Source: Thiorhodococcus drewsii AZ1
GTDB lineage: Bacteria; Pseudomonadota; Gammaproteobacteria; Chromatiales; Chromatiaceae
Length of the DNA stretch: 64,000 bases
Direction of reading: 5' to 3'
Assembly: GCF_000224065.1 (NCBI RefSeq)
Contig: NZ_AFWT01000013.1
Coordinates: 1-64,000 of the forward strand
Shown here: positions 34,641 to 43,884 of the stretch, piece after piece
How positions within the stretch are numbered: the stretch's first letter is position 1
How the letters are laid out: each line of letters starts with the position of its first letter
Position numbers and translations under genes: made by a program
Notes under the pieces: generated by a model
Told to the model about the DNA's origin: nothing
Seen by the model: only the letters and a program-made list of their open reading frames with translations
The model's database searches: none

Positions 34641-36875
34641 TCAGGATCGGGTGACGCGGGAGATGCGGGTGACCAGCGGAACCAGTTTCAGTCGACGCAT
34701 GATGCGCGCGAGGTGATCGCGACTATTGACCAGCAGTAGGAACTCCAGATCCGTGGTCATGCCGTCCTTCTCGCGCGACAGGACATTTTCGATGTTGGAG
34801 CCCAGCTCGGCGATGGCTCCGGCCACGACGGCCAGCGCACCGCGCCGATTGCCGATCTCGACGCGGATCTTGGTGGAGAACTCGCCCTCGGGATCGCTCG
34901 CCCATTCGACCTGCAGCAGCTTGTCCTTCTTGTCTTCGAGACTGCCGAGGTTCCGACATTCGGTGCGATGGACCACGATCCCCCGACCTGGACTGAAGAG
35001 CGCGGTGATGTCGTCCCCGGGGATGGGACGGCAGCAGCGGGCGAAGCTGACCACCATGCCCTCGGTACCACGGATCGCCAGGCTGTGCGGATGCGCGTCC
35101 TGGCTCGGCACCGACTCGCCGACCGGCTCCTCGCCCTCCGCACCGACCAGACGCCGAGCCACGAGCGCGGCCAGACGGTTACCAAGCCCGATGTCTCCAA
35201 AGAGATCATCGACATCCTTGAGATTGGCATCGCGCAGATAGTCGGCGAGACGATCGGGGTCGATCCGATCCATGTCGCCGTTGAACAGTGCAAGCTCGGC
35301 ATTCAGCAAACGACGGCCGAAGGCGCGTGCCTCACGCAGTTTGATGCTCTTGAGATAGCTTCGGATGCTGACCCTGGCCTTGGCCGTCACCACGAAATTG
35401 AGCCAGCCCGGATTGGGTCGCGCACCAGGGGCGGGGATGATCTCGACGGTCTGACCGTTGCGTAGCGTAGTGTTCAGCGGAGCCATGCGTCGGTCGATGC
35501 GCGCCGCCACGCAGCTGTTGCCAACGTCCGAGTGGATGGCATAGGCGAAATCGACCACCGTCGCGCCGCGCTTGAGCGAAAGGATACGGCCCTTGGGGGT
35601 GAAGACATAGACATCGTCGGGAAAGAGATCGACCTTGACGTGTTCCAGGAACTCGACCGAGTTGCCCGCCTCGCGCTGCATCTCCAACAGATTCTGCAGC
35701 CAGTCCGCCGCCAGGGTGGCGGGGTTGGAGTCGGCCTGCAGTCCGTTCTTGTACATCCAGTGCGCGGCGATCCCGGACTCGGCGATCCGCTGCATGTCCT
35801 CGGTGCGAATCTGGATCTCGATCTGGATCCCCTGCGGTCCGACCAATGCCGTATGCAGAGACTGATAGCCGTTGGCCTTGGGGATGGCGATGTAGTCCTT
35901 AAAGCGCCCAGGCACCGGCTTGTAGAGGTTGTGCACCAACCCAAGCACCCTGTAGCAGGTATCGACCCGATCCACCGTGACCCGGAAGGCGAAGACATCG
36001 AGCAGCTCGGAGAAGCCGCGCGATTTGTCGCGCATCTTGCGGTAGATGCCGTAGAAATGCTTGCGGCGCCCCTCGACCTCGCCGTGGATATCCTCTTGGA
36101 GCAGGGTGCGCTTGAGCGCCGTCTCGACCATCTCGACCATCTCCACCCGCGACCCGCGCGTCTTCTGCACCGCACGCTGGATCACACGCCGACGCCACGG
36201 CCAGTAGTGAGCGAAGGCCAGCTCCTCCAGCTCGACCCGAATCCAATTGATGCCGAGCCGGTTGGCGATGGGGGCGAAGATATCGAGGGTCTCGCGCGAG
36301 ATACGCCGGCACGCCTCGGGGCTCATGGCATCGATGGTGCGCATGTTGTGCAACCGATCGGCGAGCTTGATGAGGATGACCCGAATATCGCGGGTCATCG
36401 CCAGCAACATCTTCTGCAGACTGGCCGCCTGGGCCTCCGCCCGCGACTTGAAGTCGATCTGTGAGAGCTTGCTCACCCCGTCGACGAGCTCGGCGACGTC
36501 CTCACCGAAGGTGGACGCGACCTGCTCCTTGGGGATCTGGGTATCCTCGATGACGTCATGCAGCAGGGCCGCAATCAGACATTTGTAGTCCATGCGCATC
36601 TCGGCCAGGATGCGCGCGACCGCGAGCGGGTGATAGATATAGGGTTCGCCGGACTTGCGCTTCTGACCCTCATGGGCCTCGGCGCCGAACAGATAGGCCC
36701 GATAGCATTCGGCGACCTGCTCGGGAGGCAGATAGCCTTCGAGATAGACGCAGAGATCGCTGACCAGATAGCGTCTATCTCCACTCGATTCGGACTCTGC
36801 GTCCCTGGCCACGGGCTCCTCCGGATCGGGCCGAGGCTCGACCTCCAATGAAGAGGAAATCGCGGCCGTCGACAT
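34641..36875 (-). CDS. spoT: Bifunctional (p)ppGpp synthetase/hydrolase
   Basis: The 744-residue enzyme makes and degrades the stringent-response alarmone. Domains in order: HD hydrolase with LLHDVIEDTQIP near residue 105, RelA/SpoT synthetase with KDYIAIPKANGYQSLHTALV near 335, TGS domain with FAYAIHSDVGNSC near 440, helical and zinc-finger-like regions (FARCCRPIPGDDI), and a C-terminal ACT domain. The intact HD motif shows it is SpoT-type rather than RelA. The operon order rpoZ-spoT downstream of gmk is conserved in gammaproteobacteria. Confidence 0.95.
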   Translation of the reverse strand: MSTAAISSSLEVEPRPDPEEPVARDAESESSGDRRYLVSDLCVYLEGYLPPEQVAECYRAYLFGAEAHEGQKRKSGEPYIYHPLAVARILAEMRMDYKCLIAALLHDVIEDTQIPKEQVASTFGEDVAELVDGVSKLSQIDFKSRAEAQAASLQKMLLAMTRDIRVILIKLADRLHNMRTIDAMSPEACRRISRETLDIFAPIANRLGINWIRVELEELAFAHYWPWRRRVIQRAVQKTRGSRVEMVEMVETALKRTLLQEDIHGEVEGRRKHFYGIYRKMRDKSRGFSELLDVFAFRVTVDRVDTCYRVLGLVHNLYKPVPGRFKDYIAIPKANGYQSLHTALVGPQGIQIEIQIRTEDMQRIAESGIAAHWMYKNGLQADSNPATLAADWLQNLLEMQREAGNSVEFLEHVKVDLFPDDVYVFTPKGRILSLKRGATVVDFAYAIHSDVGNSCVAARIDRRMAPLNTTLRNGQTVEIIPAPGARPNPGWLNFVVTAKARVSIRSYLKSIKLREARAFGRRLLNAELALFNGDMDRIDPDRLADYLRDANLKDVDDLFGDIGLGNRLAALVARRLVGAEGEEPVGESVPSQDAHPHSLAIRGTEGMVVSFARCCRPIPGDDITALFSPGRGIVVHRTECRNLGSLEDKKDKLLQVEWASDPEGEFSTKIRVEIGNRRGALAVVAGAIAELGSNIENVLSREKDGMTTDLEFLLLVNSRDHLARIMRRLKLVPLVTRISRVTRS

Positions 36876-36981
36876 CTGAAGCTACCCCTTCGGTCTTGAG
36901 CTCAAGGACGCACACCCAAAGGCGCGCAACCCGATCCGAACGCCCGTTGCAGAACGCTCGGCCATGGTGCCCGAAATCGCA

Positions 36982-37284
36982 TCAACCCTGAGCATCTCGC
37001 GGAGTCTCGGACTCGCCCGCATCCGTGGACAGCTCCTCGGCCAGCGCCTGCTCCAAGGCCGCCGCGGTCTCGTCCATCTCACGTTGAGCCTCTTGGACCA
37101 TGGCGTTGCTGATGTTGCCTGCAGCGATCTCGCGCAAGGCCATCACGGTTGGCTTGTCGTTCTCCCAGGGCAGGGTCGACTCGACGCCATTGGCCAGTTG
37201 GCGGGCACGCTTGGTCGCCAGCAAGACCAGATTGAATCGATTGTCCACGTGGTTGAGGCAATCCTCGACCGTAATTCTCGCCAT
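36982..37284 (-). CDS. rpoZ: RNA polymerase omega subunit
   Basis: The 100-residue protein starts with [19 protein letters not shown] and has [15 protein letters not shown] and [13 protein letters not shown], the complete omega signature. It helps assemble RNA polymerase and is needed for full ppGpp response, which fits its place just before spoT. The acidic C-terminal tail is variable in the family. Confidence 0.95.
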   Translation of the reverse strand: MARITVEDCLNHVDNRFNLVLLATKRARQLANGVESTLPWENDKPTVMALREIAAGNISNAMVQEAQREMDETAAALEQALAEELSTDAGESETPRDAQG

Positions 37285-37466
37285 TCTCGTTTCCTCGGTT
37301 GAAATTCAGTGCGAAGCGGTTTCACGACGATGATCATACCCGCGAACCCGCCACGTCCAACATGGACCGACAGGCTGCTCGGGTCCTTATTTTCGATCCC
37401 GTCAATCCCGTTCCGTTCGATGTCTCGGCGCGGCATCCCGTCTTCGGGAACCGGCCGAACCGGATG

Positions 37467-38105
37467 TCAGTCCAGCGGATCCAGCAGCGACCTCAGCCGT
37501 GACCTCTGGTGGCCCAAACGCAGGCGCTCGGCCGTGGCGATCGATGTGATCGCGTCGAGCGCGGTCTCGAAGCGGTCGTTGACGACCAGATAATCGTACT
37601 CCCCGTAATGGAGCATCTCATCGCGCGCCTGCCGCATGCGCCGCGCGATCACCTCGTCGGCATCGGTACCCCGACCGCGCAGACGGCGCTCCAGCTCCTC
37701 GACCGAAGGCGGCAATACGAAAACGCTGACCGCCTCCGAAAAACGCTCCCGAACCTGGCGCGCGCCCTGCCAATCGATCTCCAGAACCAGATCCATGCCT
37801 CGATCGAGACAATCGCGCACATCCAGCTCGCGCGTTCCGTACAGATTGCCGAACACCTCGGCATATTCCAGGAAGGCGCCCTCAGCGATCTCGCGACGAA
37901 AGCGCTCCTGATCCAAGAAGTGATAGTGAACCCCATCGCGTTCGCCGGAGCGAGCCGCCCGCGTGGTGCAGGAGACGGACAGGGCTAGGGCCTGATCGCG
38001 CTCGATCAACGCCTTGACCAGACTGGTCTTGCCGGCGCCCGAGGGTGCCGACACGATAAAGAGGATACCTTGGGCCATCGCCGTCTCGTCTTTCGCCACA
38101 CTCAT
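37467..38105 (-). CDS. gmk: Guanylate kinase
   Basis: The enzyme phosphorylates GMP to GDP. It has the P-loop ILFIVSAPSGAGKTSLVKAL, then SCTTRAARSGERDGVHYHFLD for GMP binding, EIDWQGARQVRE and RMRQARDEMLHYGEYDYLV. The ATG at 38105 overlaps the yicC stop (ATGA), giving 212 residues; the internal ATG at 38078 (MAQGILF) matches the usual start and gives 203. Either is possible; the coupling favours the longer form. Confidence 0.95.
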   Translation of the reverse strand: MSVAKDETAMAQGILFIVSAPSGAGKTSLVKALIERDQALALSVSCTTRAARSGERDGVHYHFLDQERFRREIAEGAFLEYAEVFGNLYGTRELDVRDCLDRGMDLVLEIDWQGARQVRERFSEAVSVFVLPPSVEELERRLRGRGTDADEVIARRMRQARDEMLHYGEYDYLVVNDRFETALDAITSIATAERLRLGHQRSRLRSLLDPLD

Positions 38106-38968
38106 TCCAGGTTCTGGACCTGTTCGCGCATCTGCTCGATCAGGACCTTCATCTCGACCGCCTCGCGGGTGACCGCGACATCGGCCGATTTGGAACCGAG
38201 CGTATTGGCCTCGCGATTGAGTTCCTGCATCAGGAAATCAAGACGGCGTCCGACCGGCTCCTTACGCGTCAGCACATCACGAACCTCGGCCACATGGGCC
38301 TCCAACCGGTCCATCTCCTCATCGACATCGAGCTTGGCCGCAAGAAGCGAGATCTCCTGCTCCAGACGGATCGGGTCCAATTCGGCCCGCAGCTCGCTCA
38401 GACGCTCGGCCAGACGCCTGCGGACCGAAGCGAGCACCTCGGGCATTTGGACGCGAACCCGCTTCACCGACTCCTCCAGCCGTTCGCACCGATCGCGCAG
38501 CATCTGCTCCAGCCGGGCGCCCTCGCGCTCGCGCGTGTCGAGCAATGTCGCGATCGCCTCGTCCAAGAGCTCCATCGCCGCCGAGGTCAGGCTGTCCAGA
38601 TCCGCCTCCTGCTCCTGGATAACGCCCGGCCAACGCAACACCTCGAACGGCGAGGGCTCGGCACCGCGCCCGATCATGGATCCGACCTCGTGTCCCGCCT
38701 TCAGCAACTGCTCGACGAAGGGCACGTTGATCCGAAGCGCCCCGACCGCCCCGGACGCCGGGGCGTAACGCAGCGAGCAATCCACCTTGCCGCGTTGAAG
38801 GCTGGCCCCGAGACGGGCGCGCACCGCAACGTCCAGCGAGCGCAGTTCCTCGGGCAAACGGATGTGGGGTTCGAGATACCGATGGTTGACAGTACGAATT
38901 TCCCAGGTCAATTCACCGAAGTCGCCAGTACGGGACTCACGGGCGAAGGCCGTCATGCTCTTAATCAT
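38102..38968 (-). CDS. yicC: YicC family endoribonuclease-like protein
   Basis: From the ATG at 38968 (MIKSMTAFARESR) the protein has 288 residues. The start motif, the ELTWEIRTVNHRYLEPHIRLPEE... block and the C-terminal DFLMQELNREANTLGSKSAD block are diagnostic. E. coli YicC has been shown to be a ribonuclease acting on a small RNA. It is first in the yicC-gmk-rpoZ-spoT run and divergent from a protein kinase gene. Confidence 0.93.
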   Translation of the reverse strand: MIKSMTAFARESRTGDFGELTWEIRTVNHRYLEPHIRLPEELRSLDVAVRARLGASLQRGKVDCSLRYAPASGAVGALRINVPFVEQLLKAGHEVGSMIGRGAEPSPFEVLRWPGVIQEQEADLDSLTSAAMELLDEAIATLLDTREREGARLEQMLRDRCERLEESVKRVRVQMPEVLASVRRRLAERLSELRAELDPIRLEQEISLLAAKLDVDEEMDRLEAHVAEVRDVLTRKEPVGRRLDFLMQELNREANTLGSKSADVAVTREAVEMKVLIEQMREQVQNLE

Positions 38969-39100
38969 GTCGAGGGGTATCTCTTCGGGTCGATGAGGGG
39001 GCAAATGCACAATGCAGCAGAAAGACCGTATAGGATCGGTCTATTATACCGGCTGAATCAAGTCAACGTCGGACCGGAACCGGAACTGCATCCGCACATC

Positions 39101-40039
39101 ATGGCAGCCGCACGAGAAACATTGCCCTCCGGAACTCAGGTCGGCACCTACAGGATGGTCAAGCCGATCGCCAAGGGCGGCTTCAGCCTCATCTATCTGG
39201 CCACGGACGAGGACAGCGGCGACGAGGTGGTGATCAAGGAGTACATGCCGAAGAAGATCGCCCGCCGCGATCCGGATCTGCGCATCGTGCCCATCAGTCC
39301 TGACTATACCGAAAACCTGCACCATGGACGGAAGCTATTTTTCCAGGAAGTCAAGGCCCTAGCCTCGCTGAAGCACCCGAACATCGTGCGCGTCCTGGCC
39401 TTTCTGCTCGCCAACGACACCGGCTACCTGGTGATGCCCAACGAGCGCGGTCGCAATCTGGGCACCTACCTGCACGAACGCAAGGGCGGTCTCAGCACCA
39501 CCTTTCTCCTCGACGTCTTCGTGCCCATCCTGGACGCCCTCGCCCTGCTGCACCGACGCTCCACGCTGCACCTGGACGTCAAGCCGGGCAACATCCATCT
39601 GCGCCACGGCAACCAACCCTTGCTGCTTGACCTCGGCGCCGTGCATCCACTCAACCGAGGGCGCTCGCGCGGAGGACAGGTCATCACCGCCGGCTATTCG
39701 CCGGTCGAGCAATATTTCAGGGCCGGCCAGGTCGGTCCCTGGACCGACGTCTACGCGGTCGGCGCCAGCATGCGAACTTGCATGGAGGGACGCACCCCAC
39801 AGCCGGCTCCGGAGCGCCAGAAGGAGGATAAGGTGGTCCCGGCCACGGAGGCGTTGAAGGATCGCTATCCCAGTTTTCTGTTGGAGGCCGTAGACTGGTC
39901 GCTATCCATGGACGCGGCCCAACGTCCGCAGGATGCCGCAGAACTGCTCGCGGTCCTGGCCCCCCATCTCGACGACCCCCAGCTCAGCCGCATGACGGAG
40001 CTGAGCTCCGAACTCGGCGGCGACAGCCGTCAGATCTGA
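39101..40039 (+). CDS. Hanks-type Ser/Thr protein kinase with non-RD catalytic loop
   Basis: The 312-residue protein is a compact kinase domain without membrane helix. It has a Gly-rich loop (IAKGGFSLIYLA), the ATP-binding Lys in VVIKEYMP, the catalytic loop LHLDVKPGNIHL (His-Leu-Asp, so the Arg before the catalytic Asp is Leu) and DLG in place of DFG. The C-lobe contains TAGYSPVEQYF and WTDVYAVGASM. The catalytic Asp, Lys and Asn are present, so activity is likely, but activation-loop phosphorylation control would differ from RD kinases. I chose ATG 39101; an ATG near 38993 is the alternative. In relatives a PP2C phosphatase gene is often the partner; none is here. Confidence 0.85.
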   Translation: MAAARETLPSGTQVGTYRMVKPIAKGGFSLIYLATDEDSGDEVVIKEYMPKKIARRDPDLRIVPISPDYTENLHHGRKLFFQEVKALASLKHPNIVRVLAFLLANDTGYLVMPNERGRNLGTYLHERKGGLSTTFLLDVFVPILDALALLHRRSTLHLDVKPGNIHLRHGNQPLLLDLGAVHPLNRGRSRGGQVITAGYSPVEQYFRAGQVGPWTDVYAVGASMRTCMEGRTPQPAPERQKEDKVVPATEALKDRYPSFLLEAVDWSLSMDAAQRPQDAAELLAVLAPHLDDPQLSRMTELSSELGGDSRQI

Positions 40040-40201
40040 ACGATGGCAGGCATCTCACGAACAGCAGTCGGTGGATACTCGACTCGTGCTCAACCAATGG
40101 ATCTCAAACGCTTCGTCCCACCGTAGCCGACGACCTCCGAACAAAATGCCCACAACCAAAACGCACTGCTTCTCATTGAACGGATGAGGAGGCGTGCGAT
40201 C

Positions 40202-40288
40202 ATGCACGACCCGCTACGTTCATCCGACGCTCCGGATATCAGGCTACCGCTCGGGTCGATCCGCAAAGAGATCGACGAACTCGGCTGA
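40202..40288 (+). CDS. Candidate 28-residue small ORF upstream of the hsd operon
   Basis: The ATG at 40202 is preceded by GAGGAGG at an eight-base spacing, the best ribosome binding site in the region. The 28-residue product begins MHDPLRSSDAPD and ends GSIRKEIDELG; it is charged and helical at the C terminus. The stop is 125 bp before hsdM. It has no recognisable family and might be a remnant start of a lost gene, a leader peptide or a true small protein. Confidence 0.35.
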   Translation: MHDPLRSSDAPDIRLPLGSIRKEIDELG

Positions 40289-40359
40289 ACCGAAACCGAA
40301 AGGCCAGACGCCGTCCGCAACGACAATCGGACTCGGGGGCCCAATCCATCGAACAGACT

Positions 40360-40387
40360 CCTTGCCATGCGTTAACGCATGGCAAGG
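40360..40387. promoter_or_regulatory. 28-bp perfect palindrome upstream of hsdM
   Basis: CCTTGCCATGCGTT at 40360-40373 is followed by its exact reverse complement to 40387, centred on GTTAAC. It ends 25 bp before the GTG start of hsdM. As DNA it has the look of a dimeric repressor site; as RNA it would form a 12-bp stem with a TTAA loop in the hsdM leader. No T run follows, so it is not a normal terminator. Confidence 0.55.
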
Positions 40388-40412
40388 ACACCAGTGAAAG
40401 AAAAAGACATCC

Positions 40413-42590
40413 GTGAATACACAGGCGCACGAAGAGCTCAAGGGTAAGATCTGGGAGATCGCAAACCGGCTCAGAGGACCCTACCGACCGCCGCAATATC
40501 GTCTGGTCATGCTCCCCATGGTCGTGCTGCGGCGGCTCGACTGCGTCCTCGAGCCGACCAAGGACGCAGTGCTCGAGCAGCGCGACGCCTTGGAGACGAG
40601 ACAGATGCCCGAGGCCGCCATGGATCGGCTGCTCGGCAAGGCCGCCGATCCGAACCGCAAGCACCCGCTCTACAACACCAGCCGCTACACCTTCGCCCGC
40701 CTGCTCGGCGACGCCGAGAACATCGCGCCGAACCTGGTCGCCTACATCAACGGCTTCTCGCCGACCGCACGGCGCATCTTCGAGCGCTTCAAATTCGCGG
40801 ACCAGATCGAGAAGCTGGACGCCAGCAACCGACTCTTCACCATCGTCAAGGCGATGGCCGAGATCGACCTGCACCCCAGCCGGGTCGACAACCTCCAGAT
40901 GGGCTACCTGTTCGAGCATCTGGTGATGCGCTTCAACGAACAGGCCAACGAGGAGGCCGGCGATCACTTCACTCCGCGCGAGGTTATCCGCCTGATGGCG
41001 AACCTCATCTACACCGGCGAGCAGGACGTCTACAGACCCGGCATCTACCGCACCATCTACGACCCAGCCTGCGGCACCGGCGGCATGCTCTCCGAGTCCG
41101 AGAAGCTGATCCTCTCCCAGAACGACCGCGCCCGGCTCGCGCTCCACGGCCAGGAATACAACGACGAGTCCTGGGCCATCTGCTGCTCCGACATGCTCAT
41201 CAAGGACGAGGACACCGCCAACATCGTCCTCGGCGACACCCTCGGCGACGGCAAGACCCGCGACGGCTTCGAGAGCGAGCGCTTCCACTACCTGATGGCC
41301 AACCCGCCCTTCGGCGTCGAGTGGAAGGACCAAGAGAAGCAAGTAAAGACGGAGCATGCCCTGCTGGGCTTCGCGGGCCGCTTCGGCGCCGGGGTACCAG
41401 CCATCAACGACGGCTCGCTGCTGTTCCTCCAGCACATGATCGCCAAGATGCACCCCTACGCCGAGGGCAACGAGGACCGGCCCGGCTCCAAGATCGCCGT
41501 CGTCTTCAACGGCTCGCCGCTCTTCTCCGGCGACGCTGGGTCGGGGCCGTCCAACATCCGACGCTGGATCATCGAAAACGACTGGCTCGACGCCATCGTC
41601 GCGCTGCCCGATCAGCTCTTCTACAACACCGGCATCTTCACCTACGTCTGGCTGGTGACGAACCGCAAGCCGCCCGAGCGGCGCGGCAAGGTGCAGCTCA
41701 TCGACGGCACCCGCTTCTTCCAGAAGATGAAGAAGAGCCTCAACAACAAGCGCAACGAGATCACCGAGGAACAGATCCGCCACCTGACGCGCGTCTATGG
41801 CCACTATCGGGACGGCGAGACGGCAGAGTTGTCGATCAATGGCGAGACCGAGACCCGCGTCATCTCGGGCGTCTTCGAGAACCGCGAATTCGGGTTCCTC
41901 AAGGTGACGGTCGAGCGCCCCCTGCGCATGCATTTCGAGGCCAGCCCGGCGCGCATCGCCAAGCTCGACGACCAGACCGCCTTCGCCAATCTGGCGACAT
42001 CGAAGAAGCGCAAGGACAAGGCACAGGCCGAACGCGAGATCGAGGAAGGGCGGAAGTTACAGGAGGCCATTCGCGACCTGCTCGCGACGCTCGAAAGCAA
42101 GGGATGCTACATGGACCGCGCCTTGTTCGAGGCCGACCTGACCCGGGCCGCGAAGGACGCCGGTCTCAAGCTCCCGACCCCGATCAAGAAGGCCATCTTC
42201 GCCGCCCTCGGCGAGCGCGATCCAAACGCCGAGATCTGCCGCGACGGCAAGGGACGCCCGGAGCCCGACAGCGAACTGCGCGACACCGAGAACATCCCGC
42301 TCCCGCCCGGCACCACGCTGCCCCTACCGATGGACTTCGGCCCGGACAAGCCCAACGACCGGCTGGTCGCGGCCTTCCGCGACGAGATCGACGCCTACAT
42401 GACGCGCGAGGTGCTGCCCCACGTGCCAGACGCCTGGGTGGACTACGACAAGACCAAGGTCGGATACGAGATCCCGATCAACCGGCATTTCTACGTCTAC
42501 AAACCACCGCGGCCTCTGCAGGAGATCGAGGCGGACATCGCCCAACTCGAAGGGGAGATCGCCGGGTTGCTGAAGGGGTTGGTGACATGA
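40413..42590 (+). CDS. hsdM: Type I restriction-modification system methyltransferase subunit
   Basis: The 725-residue protein is the adenine methyltransferase of a type I R-M complex. It has the N-terminal helical HsdM domain, the SAM motif YDPACGTGGMLSESE near residue 215, and the catalytic NPPF motif (MANPPFGVEW) near 300. A long C-terminal extension with coiled-coil character ends in EIEADIAQLEGEIAGLLKG, the helix that docks on HsdS. The start is GTG 40413; upstream lies a weak AG-rich ribosome binding site. Its stop overlaps the hsdS start (ATGA). Confidence 0.93.
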   Translation: MNTQAHEELKGKIWEIANRLRGPYRPPQYRLVMLPMVVLRRLDCVLEPTKDAVLEQRDALETRQMPEAAMDRLLGKAADPNRKHPLYNTSRYTFARLLGDAENIAPNLVAYINGFSPTARRIFERFKFADQIEKLDASNRLFTIVKAMAEIDLHPSRVDNLQMGYLFEHLVMRFNEQANEEAGDHFTPREVIRLMANLIYTGEQDVYRPGIYRTIYDPACGTGGMLSESEKLILSQNDRARLALHGQEYNDESWAICCSDMLIKDEDTANIVLGDTLGDGKTRDGFESERFHYLMANPPFGVEWKDQEKQVKTEHALLGFAGRFGAGVPAINDGSLLFLQHMIAKMHPYAEGNEDRPGSKIAVVFNGSPLFSGDAGSGPSNIRRWIIENDWLDAIVALPDQLFYNTGIFTYVWLVTNRKPPERRGKVQLIDGTRFFQKMKKSLNNKRNEITEEQIRHLTRVYGHYRDGETAELSINGETETRVISGVFENREFGFLKVTVERPLRMHFEASPARIAKLDDQTAFANLATSKKRKDKAQAEREIEEGRKLQEAIRDLLATLESKGCYMDRALFEADLTRAAKDAGLKLPTPIKKAIFAALGERDPNAEICRDGKGRPEPDSELRDTENIPLPPGTTLPLPMDFGPDKPNDRLVAAFRDEIDAYMTREVLPHVPDAWVDYDKTKVGYEIPINRHFYVYKPPRPLQEIEADIAQLEGEIAGLLKGLVT

Positions 42591-43816
42591 CAGACATTCA
42601 TTCTCGCGAAGAGAAAGCCTCTTATCCGGCTGGTTGGCAGCAACGGCGGTTGAAGCTATTAGTCTCGCGTTTTTTCAGCGGTGGCACACCCTCGACATCA
42701 CAGCAGGACTACTGGGGCGGTGATATACCTTGGGTCTCGCCCAAGGACATGAAGTCGAGTTCGATTTCATTTTCAGCTGACAAGATTACTGAACTAGCTC
42801 TCGCCGATAACAATTTGCCGCTACTGGACCCCGGCCACGTCCTGATGGTTGTGCGCCCTGGAATCCTGCGCCACTCGATCCCCATTGCCGTTAACTCTCT
42901 CCCTGTATCAATAAACCAAGACATCAAGGCGATACGCCTTTGTTCTAAAATCGACCCGTTTTACTTCAGATACTTCGTAGATGGGTTGCAGAGCCATCTC
43001 CTGAATCTCTGGAGAAAGCCAGGTACAACCGTAGAGAGCTTGGAGTACGACTACTACTCAGAGCATCTGGTACCCATTCCCCCGCGCAACATCCAGCGGC
43101 GGATTGCGAGGGTTCTGGACGAGAAGACGGCGCGGATCGACGGGCTGATCGAGAAAAAGCGCGCGCTGCTGGACCGGCTGGCCGAGAAGCGCCAGGCCCT
43201 CATCACCCGTGCGGTCACAAAGGGCCTCAACTCCGACGCCCCCATGAAACCTTCCGGCATCGACTGGCTCGGTGAGATTCCGGCGCATTGGGACTGCTGC
43301 GGCCTAGGTCAGAAGATAAAGCTTCAACGTGGTGTAGACATTACGAAGGACAAACGGATTGAAGGCCCATTTCCTGTCATCTCTTCGGGCGGAATCGACT
43401 ACTTCCACGACACAGCTTTATGTGCCGGACCTGGAGTTTTGGTCGGCAGAAAGGGCTCTGCCGGGAAACTACATTACGTAGAAACCGACTTTTGGCCTCA
43501 CGACACCACTCTTTATGTTCGGGAGTTTCGCGGGAATGAGCCCAAGTTCGTTTGGTATTTGCTACATACTCTCGACCTAACCAGCTTTGATACAGGTTCG
43601 TCGAATCCCACGGTTAATCGGAACCGTATCCACCCAATGAAGACTGCATGGCCGAGTCCGCGTGAACAAGCGGTGATCGCCTCCCAGCTGGATATTGAGC
43701 TCGAATCAACCGGGAATATAGGCATCAAAATAGGCTTTTCAATACAAAAGCTTGAGGAGTACCGCTCTGCCCTCATCACCGCCGCCGTCACCGGCCAGAT
43801 CGCGGAACTGCGCTGA
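42587..43816 (+). CDS. hsdS: Type I restriction-modification system specificity subunit
   Basis: The 409-residue protein reads the target DNA. Two target-recognition domains (about 15-165 and 225-375) are each followed by a conserved helical spacer: the central one has RVLDEKTARIDGLIEKKRALLD and SGIDWLGEIPAHW, the C-terminal one has QKLEEYRSALITAAVTGQ. The recognition domains are clearly richer in A/T than the helical spacers and hsdM, as expected for exchangeable segments. The target sequence cannot be predicted by eye. ATGA overlap with hsdM ensures matched synthesis. Confidence 0.92.
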   Translation: MTDIHSREEKASYPAGWQQRRLKLLVSRFFSGGTPSTSQQDYWGGDIPWVSPKDMKSSSISFSADKITELALADNNLPLLDPGHVLMVVRPGILRHSIPIAVNSLPVSINQDIKAIRLCSKIDPFYFRYFVDGLQSHLLNLWRKPGTTVESLEYDYYSEHLVPIPPRNIQRRIARVLDEKTARIDGLIEKKRALLDRLAEKRQALITRAVTKGLNSDAPMKPSGIDWLGEIPAHWDCCGLGQKIKLQRGVDITKDKRIEGPFPVISSGGIDYFHDTALCAGPGVLVGRKGSAGKLHYVETDFWPHDTTLYVREFRGNEPKFVWYLLHTLDLTSFDTGSSNPTVNRNRIHPMKTAWPSPREQAVIASQLDIELESTGNIGIKIGFSIQKLEEYRSALITAAVTGQIAELR

Positions 43817-43884
43817 CCTTTGGCGCACTGCATGGCTCGATCATGGCATCAAACCAAGGCGAGCATGGATGCCCGGCGCAACCA

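Larger units (their letters stand above)
40040..40412. other. Intergenic junction between the kinase gene and the hsd operon
   Basis: This 373-bp stretch probably includes the left border of the inserted R-M island. It holds a small ORF with a strong ribosome binding site (40202-40288) and a 28-bp perfect palindrome (40360-40387). I see no integrase, no tRNA and no obvious direct repeat with the right side of the island. Confidence 0.45.

Noticed and set aside
41321-42586. Long frame upstream of hsdS within hsdM
   Set aside because: It is the +1 shadow of hsdM; hsdS starts at the ATGA overlap at 42587.
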